Source: Norana najaformis (Eukaryota; Annelida; Clitellata; Crassiclitellata; Hormogastridae). Taken from it: 64,000 nucleotides of DNA. The stretch lies in NCBI GenBank assembly GCA_964023275.1, contig OZ029915.1, positions 12,964,712 through 13,028,711 on the forward strand, given 5' to 3'. The translations under genes were made by a program, and so were the position numbers. The notes below the pieces were generated by a model. The model saw only the letters and a list, made by a program, of their open reading frames with translations. It had not been told where the DNA came from and did no database searches. Of the stretch, positions 44,742-54,339 are shown piece by piece. Every line of letters starts with the position of its first letter. Positions within the stretch are counted from its first letter, which is position 1.

Positions 44742-47365
44742 CACTGGCCAACACATAATTTGTTGCCTCAAATGTTAGAACTGTTTCTGGGTATATTTGA
44801 CCTGCTGATTCCAGAAAAGGCACCAGTTTTCTCCCAGCAGGTCTAGTTTTCGAGATATAGAACATTATGCCATATACCAGTCCTTGCCTCTGCTCGCCCA
44901 TAAATCATAAGGCTATAGCTATAATTATATAGTGCTCAATTTATTATGTGATACACTAAATAAACATAATAATACAAATACTTAAAAGAAAATGGTAGTA
45001 CCTGAAACTGTACTTATATGATACCAAACAGAACAAGTTTGTTATAAAAATTTCAAGTCATTCGACACCGAAGAAGCTCCTTTTGTACGATTTCCGACTG
45101 TGGCATCTGCCGGAACAATCGCGCATAATATTCCAGCAATAGTCTGCCATCATGTGTGCATCCCATCTTCCTTGATATCGATTTTCCATTGTTTTGATGT
45201 CTTGGTGAAATCTTTCACCTTGCTCTTCGCTGAAGTCACCAAGATTCTCTGGAAAGCGATCTAAGTGACTGTGGAGATAATGGACTTTAATGCTCATGTT
45301 GCAGCCAAGCTTGTTGAAATGAAGAAGCATATCCTCTACTAGTTGTGCATAATTGTCTGCCTTCTTGTTGCCAAGAAAAGTTTTAGTTACAAGAACAAAG
45401 GAAGACCAGGCACAAGATTCGATTTCATTCATTGATGGTATGAAAAGTGGGTCATTCATAAGTTGCCTGATCTGTGGACCATCGAAGATTCCAGCCTTCA
45501 ATTTTTCCATTGTAATTCCTGGTAACTTGTGTACTATGTATTCGAAGCATGAACCTTCTTTATTCAAAGCCCTGACAAATTGTTTCATCAGGCCTAGCTT
45601 TATATGTAGTGGTGGCAGTATGATCCTATCTCGTGCCACCAAAGATTCCTTGATTACATTTTGAGCTCCAACCACCATGTCTTTCCTCGAAGGCCAATCT
45701 TTTCTTGTCCAATGTTCATGCTTGGCTCTACTGTCCCAAAGACACAAAAAGCAGGGATACTTTGTGTAGCCACTTTGTTGACCAAGGAGGAAATTTACCA
45801 TCTTCAAGTCTACACAAATTACCCATTGATGTTCTTTGTATTTTATCTTTTCCAGTACTAAAGAGATGGCATTGTACTCTTCTTTCATCCTGGTGGAGTG
45901 ACCGATTGGAATAGAACCAAATTTGTTGCCGTTATTTAAAAGCACACATTTCAGACTACGTTTTGAACTGTCGATAAAAAGACGCCACTCATCTGGGCTG
46001 TAATCCGACAGACCAATTTTCTTCAATAAGTTGCTGATGTCATTACAGAATACTAGGTTGTTGTCTTCGGTAAAGAATGGCAGCAAATCCTTTTCTCTGT
46101 TTCTATAAATTGTAATTTTCGTTCCAGGCTGAAGTGCATTCTTTTCCTTTAGTCTGGACGCAAGCAATTCAGAGGACTCTTTGGAAAGATTTAAGTCCCT
46201 GATCAGATCACTCAACTCTTTTTGGTCAAAACGTTCACTGTGTGAAGTTGATTGGAAATCACTGTCACTGCCCCCACTTTCTTCACTTTCGTCATCTTGT
46301 CCGATATTGGACATGCAAGTGTCATCGTCTGAGAGCTGAGGTAGTTCGCGAAAAGGTGGAACTGGTACAATATCCGAATGCGGAACAGGTCTCCTGGCTG
46401 AAGGTATATCAGGGTAAGACAACTTGTGACGATTATTTCGATTGATGCCTATGATATTAACCATACAAAAGTAACAGTCGTCGAAGTGGTTTATCTGTTC
46501 CCTCCAAACCATCGGTACACCAAATTTCAGGCAGCTTCTCTTTCCAATTGTCCAGTGGCGCAATTGTTCAATACAAGTTTTGCATACTGTATGAGGAGCC
46601 CATTGCTTATCTTGATCTCCAAGTTTGACACCAAAATAACCTACATATGCTCTTTTTACAAACTCAGAAATCGGTTTCCTGTTTGCTTTTAGTGTGTATT
46701 CCCCACAAATGTAGCAGAATATGTCTGGATGGTTAATGCAGCTCCGTCTGGAAGTAGCCATAACCTTAAGGATGTTCGCATCTGAGGAATCAAATGACTA
46801 ACCTAAAAAATAGTAAGAACATGTAGTTATTTAATGCTCACATTCACAGATTGTTCTTGCGACCAACTCTTAATATGCCCTAAGACGACTGCGGCTGCTC
46901 TAGCTTTCAGGAGGCGGTTTATATAGGCTATAAATGCTGACTTCAGCATAATCTATTTACATAGTTCGAAACCATGAAACGCTGTATAAGCACAAATAAA
47001 TTCTAAATGAGGCCATGAATTTAGTGCTGAGTAAGCTGTAGGCTACGGAATAGTTATTTCGTTGAATCAGCAATATCTCAGCACGCGGCAAGATATGCTG
47101 ATTTTACATTATAAGAATGTAGGCATTATATGAATCAGCAAGAATTATAATTAGCCATAAATAAAGCTTATTATGACATTTTAGTTTTGCCAAAGACATC
47201 GTTTAAAGAGTGGACTGGGTTTTCTTTACAAAATCGACGATATCTGAGAAACTAGACCTGATGCACTCAATCCAATGACATTTTCTGAATCAGCGCCCAA
47301 AATTACCCCAAGAACAGGTCTAAAACCGAAGGCAACAAGAAAAAAAAATTTTCTGTTGGCCAGTG
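44742..47365 (-). mobile_element. complete DNA transposon with ~120-bp TIRs and TAA target duplication
   Basis: Both ends start CACTGGCCAACA and are inverted relative to each other. Homology continues inward for about 117-127 bp (44742-44858 and 47239-47365), including TTGTTGCCT, GCTGATTC, CAGAAAA and CAGGTCTAGTTT. TAA flanks each end (44739-44741 and 47366-47368). The 2624-bp element contains one long intact ORF on the minus strand (45058-46761). CACTG termini and a 3-bp duplication recall the CMC (CACTA/Chapaev) group, while TAA would also suit PIF/Harbinger. The superfamily is therefore left open. Confidence 0.85.
45058..46761 (-). CDS. putative transposase of the CACTGG element, 567 aa
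   Basis: Single-exon frame filling most of the transposon. The N-terminus has a two-pair zinc-binding pattern (C16-x2-C19 ... C60-x2-C63) ending in WAPHTVCKTCIEQLRHW. Next come a second CYFC pair with downstream His, and an acidic Asp/Ser stretch (about 145-175). The C-terminal two thirds contain RLFIDSSKRSLK, WVICVDLKMVNFLL, PCFLCLWDSRAKHEHW and EEQGERFHQDI. I read D, D and E in these blocks as a possible RNase H-like catalytic triad, which is inference. The family is familiar as a multi-copy orphan in many invertebrates. No frameshift or stop, so this copy may be recent. Confidence 0.75.
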   Translation of the reverse strand: MATSRRSCINHPDIFCYICGEYTLKANRKPISEFVKRAYVGYFGVKLGDQDKQWAPHTVCKTCIEQLRHWTIGKRSCLKFGVPMVWREQINHFDDCYFCMVNIIGINRNNRHKLSYPDIPSARRPVPHSDIVPVPPFRELPQLSDDDTCMSNIGQDDESEESGGSDSDFQSTSHSERFDQKELSDLIRDLNLSKESSELLASRLKEKNALQPGTKITIYRNREKDLLPFFTEDNNLVFCNDISNLLKKIGLSDYSPDEWRLFIDSSKRSLKCVLLNNGNKFGSIPIGHSTRMKEEYNAISLVLEKIKYKEHQWVICVDLKMVNFLLGQQSGYTKYPCFLCLWDSRAKHEHWTRKDWPSRKDMVVGAQNVIKESLVARDRIILPPLHIKLGLMKQFVRALNKEGSCFEYIVHKLPGITMEKLKAGIFDGPQIRQLMNDPLFIPSMNEIESCAWSSFVLVTKTFLGNKKADNYAQLVEDMLLHFNKLGCNMSIKVHYLHSHLDRFPENLGDFSEEQGERFHQDIKTMENRYQGRWDAHMMADYCWNIMRDCSGRCHSRKSYKRSFFGVE

Positions 47366-47615
47366 TAATTATAGGTTAAAATCTAAGAGCCGACGTTATA
47401 CTTCAAACCCGATTTATCTAATTTGGAGTAATAATAATTGTCTTACCTCGAAGTGAAGTTTTAAGAAGTATGTGTCAAAATAAAACAGTAAATTTTATTA
47501 AAAGAAAGGATCTCTCCAAGATGGACGCCACGCGTCTCTCAAGATGGATGCCGACAAAGATAGAGTTGGGTGCGTTCCAAAGTTAAGTTCCACGTTGCGT
47601 TTTGATTTAATAAGT

Positions 47616-48088
47616 TAGTGCACGTAATTGTTGGGGAATAAGTAGGGTGGTTTTATGTTGTGTATTCGGTATTTTTATCTTTATGACAATTTTCGTCATT
47701 TGTGGGTGGTGTATTTGGATTGATATCCAGGGTTAAGTTCGTGTTTATAAAATTAAGTCATATGGTATTTAGTATTGGTACCTAAATTTGGTATATATAT
47801 TTGTTGAAAGGAATGGCTTAGTAATTGTTGTGGAGTAAGTAGGGTGTTGTTATGTTGTGTATACGGTATTGTTATATTAATGACAATATTCGTCCTATGT
47901 GGGTGGTGTATTTGGGTTGATTTCCAGGGTTCTGTTCGTGTTTGTAAAATTAAGTCATATGGTATTTAGTATTGGTACCTAAGATTGGTATATATATTTG
48001 TTGAAAGGAAAGGCCTAGTAATGGTTGTGGAGTAAGTATGGTGTTTTTATGTTGTGTACTAGGTATTTATATCTTTATGACAATTTTC
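47616..48088. repeat. 197-bp tandem repeat, about 2.4 units
   Basis: AGTAGGGTG/AGTATGGTG marks recur at 47641, 47838 and 48035, exactly 197 bp apart. They are followed each time by TATGTTGTGTA and, in the first two units, ATTAAGTCATATGGTATTTAG. The array lies in the G/T-rich block to the right of the transposon. Confidence 0.85.
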
Positions 48089-48478
48089 GTCTGGTATGGT
48101 ACGTGTTGTTATCGGTATGGAGGATGTTCTTTGTCCTGGGTGCATTATTGTCTCTCCCGGTAGTAGGGTTTCTGTTTCTCTTTTGTGACGTTTCCGCCTG
48201 TGTGTTATGAGTAGTATTTATAGTGTGAGGTTTGTAGTAATGGAGGTAAGTTAATAATAAAGAAAGGGTGGTTATAGCTTGGAAAAAAGTTATGGCTTAC
48301 AGGTAGTATTATTCGGGGAGGGATAAATTTATAATGTAGTTGATGTGTTTTTTTTTACTTAGATTATAAGCCTATATGGAAAGTAAAATAATTTACTCCC
48401 TTCCCTGTATGTGCCCTTCCACTAAGTCTCCCGCCGGAGCAAAGCATCCATCCCTTTCAAATGAAGGCGCGGGCAAGG

Positions 48479-48604
48479 TTAGGGTTATAAAATTTGCTTC
48501 AATAGAAGACAAATGCACTGGCACATCAGATCCAGGGAACTAAGCGGAAACAGCAGAAGACACATTGAAGGGAGGGGATGACTACCCCATATAATTATAG
48601 CGTC
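48479..48604 (+). repeat. 125-bp direct repeat, right copy
   Basis: Partner of 43676-43800, with a few substitutions and a 1-bp length difference. Confidence 0.85.
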
Positions 48605-48807
48605 AGTATTTCTAGCGTAGCCTTCACCCGAGGAAAAGTTGAAAGTCTTTCGATTTTCTTTAGTATATTTCAAATCAAAAGATCACGAGGAACTTCTATT
48701 GCCAACATTTAAATTTCTATACGCACGAATCTGCATATTGCTTACTTTAGCATCAATCGTCGTCAATTTAACATACTCTTAAACACTGTCAAACTTTTTT
48801 AAAGCAT

Positions 48808-49400
48808 TTGCTATCGGCCTTTTATAGCCCCAACTCCACTGAGTCAGCAAAAGCACGTCTAGGCATAAATATGGTTCATCGCGAACTTCAGGATGGACAC
48901 TGGAATGTGTTAGTGACATGGCCGCTCTACCCTTTCATACTCTTGCCTCACTCTTGCCCGCCCCCAGCGACTAATCATCTTAAGTTCCCTAACCAGTCCA
49001 TATATCACACTGCATCTTGACTCTGGAACGATCTCTCTCCTGAATTTCGCAAATACTCTGTTCCTCTATCCCTTCCGTCGTTCATTCATCATCAACTGTC
49101 TCAAGCCACTCTATCTGTTACTCCTCAGGTAATCCATTCAAAACTGGTCTCGCCTTTTCAAGAAATCCCACCTTGATCCATCGATCCGCTGCCTTCCCAT
49201 ATCTCTTAGCCTAACAGCACCTCTCACCCTTCTCTCTCTGGTCTTGTGGCAACCGGACTTGGTTCTTGACATGGAATCTTTGGACAACCCCACTGACTTG
49301 ATGCAGCGCTCGTAAATAAGCTGGTGCCCTGCGCTTAGCTTTTAAGTAACGCTTTCTAGTTTTTGAGTTTAATTACGAGTTTACGATTACGATGACCACG
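48808..49400 (+). mobile_element. LINE 3' fragment (L2-type)
   Basis: The + strand has a degraded C-terminal RT phrase (LWNDLSPEFRKYS) and ends in TTACGATTACGATG, the family's tail type, near 49390. No catalytic part left. Confidence 0.6.
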
Positions 49401-50340
49401 TGGAGATGCCAACGCCTGCAGCAACTCTCTCTCTCTCTCTCGCTCCTCTTGGTTTTATACCGGCTTGAAGTTAGCAAAGGCTTTTGTCTTTGAAATAGAT
49501 GCTGTCCTTGACTTTGGCCTTCTCTTAGTTAATGATCTTTCACTGGTGTATAACACATCATTGCACTAGCATGGATCATTATAGGAAAGTTTGCGATCCA
49601 GAATCAGAAGCTGAACATTCAAACGCTGACCCAATTCACAGTGTCTGATACAGTGACCCAGTGCTGTTTCGATCGGCGTCGTGCTATCATCAACAGGCCT
49701 AGCTTGTGTTGCTCGTCCATCTTTAAGTGTCACGGTCCTTGTTGTGTGGATAATGGCATTAAAAGTGAAATAAGTACACCATTTTGCCACAGAAAAGTAG
49801 ACTTTGAATGTGTAACATGAATTTCATGTCCATGTAGTCGATAGCTAAATCTACAAGGATTTTTGTTCTTTGCCCGAAAATAGGGTCGCCAGGTGTGGGA
49901 AGATCCTAGATGAAGCGGCATCTGATAACATCTGATCCGATGCATTTTTGCGAAACAGTGCCATGTAAGTAAAGTCCTAATCGTAGACCTATTCGTGCAT
50001 CGATTTGACGATATATATGTATAGACCTATAAATAAAATGTCCATAGATTTATATACAAATAAAAGACAGCCTGTAATTAAACGCGCATAGCTGCATGTA
50101 ATTTATAAGGCACATATTGCCCCTTTTATTTACTCACTTTCATTGGAATTGTAAGTAATTAAGCAGGTAAGCAACGCTTTTGTTTTAACACGTCACATGT
50201 TCATCTGCTGAGAGAGAAATCGTAGGCGCGGGTGGGTCACAGAGATCAGTCAAGAGCAAATAGGTACAAACTCATAAATTGCGAAATTCACAGACTTGTT
50301 TACCAAAACTACAGCTTCAAATAATAATTGGAGAAAAATC
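49401..50340. other. no gene recognised
   Basis: A short (CT)n run at about 49427-49442, then single-copy-looking AT-rich sequence. The minus-strand frames at 49566-49945 have no recognisable domain. Confidence 0.4.
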
Positions 50341-50342
50341 AG

Positions 50343-50495
50343 AAATCGTAATCGTAAACTCCGCATTTCTTCAGAGCCTAAAAACCTAAGTCGTGGTTAC
50401 CAGCATATTCCCACAATGCCTAGTTAAGACAAAATCGGTGAGACAGTTATGGTCAGGTTCCGAGTTCGAATCCGAATGCAGGAAAGCAACTAGCT
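50343..50495 (-). repeat. SINE-like element, copy 2
   Basis: Related to 28305-28440 (tail AATCGTAATCGTAA, CAGAGCC, ACAAAATCGGTGAG) and extends to GAGTTCGAATCCGAATGC, a B-box-like phrase. Confidence 0.5.
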
Positions 50496-50499
50496 AGAG

Positions 50500-51735
50500 T
50501 GGATGTTTCTTGGAATTGGAGCGATGAGAAGATCAGGAGAAGAGGCGACTAATGCCAAGATCACTGACAAGCTCTACATCGCACTAATCACTTGGCGATA
50601 AGTTCTTAAATCTTTTCTCATACAAGAAATCGCCTCTCAGACTCAGCTTTTCTGGGTTTTTGAGCAGCAGACAACATACATGCGTGTTGAGTTTTTGCTT
50701 CTTCTCTGTCGTTGGGCAACAGTCAATGAAATGGCGACCAACAAGACATTCAGGATTTACGCATTAGTGCTGCAATGACCAACATTTCCAGATGATGTCG
50801 ATAGCTGACAGGTCTTGATGATTTTCTCTACAACCTGCCATGTGAAATCAGCACGAGTTATGGGTTTGTTGAAATTTGCTCGAGCAATGTCTATGGAATG
50901 GTTTCGTCCTTTTCAATGCATTTTTGTCACTAACAAATTTTGTATAGCATTGCTTTTAGAGGCTGTAGCAAAATGACTGTCAGATTGAAGGTTTCACTCT
51001 TAAAATAATGTCTGGAAACAGTAAACGGCACAGTATACCGGGAACACAAATAGTCACAACTGTCTGGTAACAAAAGCAGGGTTTGAAATCAGTAATATTG
51101 AAAATTTGACTTCTATATTTTGTAAATAGTTTTCTCTGTTATCACTTGTAACTTATGTTGCATTTTCAATTTTTGCACTAATATGTTTTAACTAACTTTA
51201 GACATATTGTATGGTAATGGCAGAGGTTTTATCTAGAAGTGTTTTTGTTTGGGCAGAATGCATATTTTGTCAAAATGCATCCTCCAAAGTTACTTTACAA
51301 ATTCAAAGAGGATGGATGTTGGTGTTGGTTATGTAACACTGTCTGATGACTTCCATGGCTTCAAAGAAATTGGCCAGCTGCTCAGTCATTTGTCTGAATT
51401 ATATGGCATGGATGCAAGTTTAATAATGTCAATTAATTATATTAATTGTAGGATCACATGCCTTTAGCTGCTGTGTTTCTCTCATTTGGAATCGTCTACA
51501 CAAAAGGCCCGACTTGCAAACACACGATCATCTTTTTCAATCACTTCTTGAGACTATCATCCTTTTCAATCACTTCTTAAGACTAACTACTTCACCCTGG
51601 TTTTTGCATGATTTCATCGTGGCCCCCAGCAAATATAAATCAGTGCCTTAGATTCATGTGTACCAACATTGTGCACGTTATAAGTGCTTTAAATAATTAA
51701 ATAAATAAGAAAAAAAGCTTGCTGGCATAAAACCT
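50500..51735. other. no gene recognised
   Basis: The + strand frame at 51249-51467 shows no known motif. It may belong with the mobile-element coding relic that follows at 52090. Confidence 0.35.
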
Positions 51736-51737
51736 GC

Positions 51738-52085
51738 ATCATCATCATCATGATCCATGGGCCGAGAGCCCGTAGGTGTCCACTGCATGCATTGTCACTT
51801 GTCTCCACAGTTCCCGATCTTGTGCTGTTCTTATCAAGGCGTGCAAGTCTTGCTTACACCAATCCCTTATATCATCTGTCCACTCCCTGTTAGGTCTTCC
51901 TCGTCTCCCATTTCCGTCCATATTTCCCATCATCAAGCTTTTTATTTTTCTACTGTCATCCATCCTGCATATATGTCCAAACAAGCGTAATTTCCTTCTC
52001 ATTATTACTTGTATTAGATCTTTTTTATGCTCAGTCTTCTTCGGACCTCCGTATTTTTTACCTTCATTGTCCTGCATAGATACAG
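51738..52085 (-). mobile_element. 5'-truncated LINE, C-terminal RT region and 3' end
   Basis: Minus-strand frame of about 110 codons with KLRLFGHICRMDDSRKIKSL and a GRRGRPNREWTDDI stretch, typical of the non-LTR RT C-terminus. It ends in a GATGATGATG-type tail (51738). Same family as the 77-bp insert at 14934-15010. Confidence 0.85.
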
Positions 52086-52089
52086 TCAA

Positions 52090-52983
52090 TGCCACTAAAT
52101 TGGAAAGGGCCAGAAAACACTTGTATAAAGAAACTGAAGTTAGTGTGGCACAAAGTAATATTACAGATGACAGTTCTTTTCATTCAAGTCCTACAAAATT
52201 GCAGTGCTTGACATGTTCATCAGATGTAAACTTGGACAGGTCTGGGGTTTCTGATTGCATTTGTTTTTTCTGTGACACATTTACAAATTCACGATCATAT
52301 GCTGCTTGTTAAGATGAGTAGTGGTGACATGGCTGCAATTGAAGCAAAATATCACTGACTTGTTTGCTAGATCTATTTTGCAAATCGTCACATGTGGAAA
52401 CATTACACGGAGTTGCTGAAAGGAAAACTCAGTGTAGCATGCAAGTGGAATCTATTGTTTTTGGAGAATCAATTTCTTATATTAAAGATGTTAGACCTAG
52501 CAATGCAAGTACTTCAGTGTTTAAGCTCAGTGAAGTAACTGACATTTATATTTCACAACTCAGCTGCATACCTCGTGATCCTGATAGACAGAGACCACAT
52601 GCAACTCGTTTCAAAGCGAGATTACTGTGCGATTTACCGGGTTTGATCGCTTTTAATTGTGGTAAAGAAGTTTTACTGACTTACAAGCAGAATGTCGGGT
52701 TAGCACTGGAGCAAGCAAAAAATGCCGATGCGGATACAGATACTATTCATGCACACAGATAAACTAATTCATGGTGAAGTATTTCAGAATAACACGAGTT
52801 TAATGGTTCCCTTTCCAGTAATCTCAACAAGAAGCTGTACCTCAGTCATTGCTGTCGTTGGTCAACATGATTTTGTCAGGGCAGGTAATGTTTCGTGCGA
52901 CAGTAAAGCAGCACTGTCCATTTCTCAATTAATTACATTTAATGCAGTCAAACAAACACATAAACGTAAACCAGGACAAACCA
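52090..52983 (+). pseudogene. mobile-element-like coding relic, ends at duplication boundary
   Basis: Pieces of one protein in shifting frames: KLERARKHLYKETE and a CFFCDTF pair (to 52312), then TRFKARLLCDLPGLIAFNCG and LTYKQNVGLALEQAKNADAD (52364-52762), then DSKAALSISQLITFNAVKQ (to about 52970). The same order of blocks is familiar from multi-copy invertebrate proteins linked to mobile elements. It stops where the duplicated receptor DNA starts. Confidence 0.55.
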
Positions 52984-53188
52984 TAAATTCGACATTTATT
53001 ATACATGCACGTCTAGCCTAGTTTTCACTTAGGTTTTCTATAGGATAAATCAGGAAAATTTAAAAGTCTTAACTAATACTATATGACATATCTAGCTAGC
53101 TCTTAGTCATTACTTTGCACGTCACTGCTTTTTCTCATCCTTTCCTTATCCTTGATGTTTAAATACTAAATATCTCATTGTTTATTAG

Positions 53189-54194
53189 TTTCAGCTATTG
53201 TCGCAGTCGTTGGATTTACTGTGGCAGTTTGTCTGGCAATTATATGCACAGGAGCAGTTTGCTTGCGAAGGTGTGTTATAATGTTTTCTGTATTCTTCAT
53301 CTATATTCAGGAAACCCGAATGGATCGCTTAATTATAGCAGGACAGCTATTCGACTCACAGACGCACAGGGCTAGGCATTAGTATCACTATTATGCAACG
53401 GTATCATAGTTCTAGCTTTTCCAGTCTTTTAGTATGAATAATTATTAATACAACCTTTACAGAATCCAGAAACTTATCACCATGTATATTTAATCGCTGT
53501 GAGTGTCTTAAGTTAGTGATGAAGAAATTCATTATAACTGAACAGTACATATAAGATGAGCAATGCAACTAAAGCATAGAAGTGTGCATGCATAAATGTG
53601 TATGGAGTTGTGTGTATGTAAGGTTGTATGTATGTATATATGTAGTCAGGTGGGTAGCTAGGTAGGCATGCATGTATGCATGCATGCATATATATATATG
53701 CATGTATGTGTGTATGGTATTGTATTCTATTATGTTGCATTGCGCTACATTGTATTACAGTGTATTACAGTATCACGGTACTTAACTAAGCAAATAGGCT
53801 TTATAATGTACGCCAAGCAGAGTCATATGCGGATGTACGTATATGAAGAAAGACAGCCATTTGTCGGCATTCTGCTTCGTCCAAGTCTTGTTAATGAATA
53901 AAATTTTGTAAGGCAAAAAATTTATAGTATTTTTTCTTGCTGTTTTTTGTTGAATTACCTACGTAAGTTGCATCGCTTGTTCTGATTTTCTTTAGGTACT
54001 ACAGTCAATTCAGAAAACAGCAAGAATACAATACATTGAATCATCCAAGTGTTTCATCTGGATGCCAGCAGCATGGACAGCTATTGCCTTCAGGTTATGC
54101 AACGCACTTCAGTGGAATTGCTGTTCAACAAAACCCAACGTACTCGGTCTACGGAGGAGATGGCGACATCAGTGAAACCCCTACTGTTATGTAG
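53189..54194 (+). pseudogene. receptor gene 2b, TM and tail exons only
   Basis: Exons 53189-53270 (membrane helix, AIVAVVGFTVAVCLAIICTG) and 53996-54194 (tail with QEYNTL and NPTYSVY, ending at TAG) keep intact splice sites and reading frame and closely match gene 2. No stalk, Sushi-like, CUB-like, lectin or signal exon lies within the 30 kb upstream apart from the lectin relic at 35.6 kb. It cannot encode a full receptor from visible sequence. Trans-splicing, a very long intron or a new first exon cannot be excluded, but nothing supports them. Confidence 0.8.
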
Positions 54195-54333
54195 GGACGA
54201 CCATCCAGTCTAAGGTGACTGGACTTCGGACTGAAACTATGATTGATAAGCCTGCCACTTAGATTTAGACCAGTTATACACTTGAGCAATCAACATTTTA
54301 ATAGGAATTTTGACTGTACTGCGAATATTTCGC

Positions 54334-54339
54334 AATAAA
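54334..54339 (+). terminator. poly(A) signal of gene 2b
   Basis: AATAAA at the position equivalent to 15797 after gene 2, 140 bp after the 2b stop. Confidence 0.5.

Noticed and set aside
43676..48604. LTR retrotransposon with the 125-bp repeats as LTRs
   Set aside because: No TG...CA ends, no primer-binding site or polypurine tract seen, and no gag/pol frame inside; the only ORF belongs to the nested DNA transposon.
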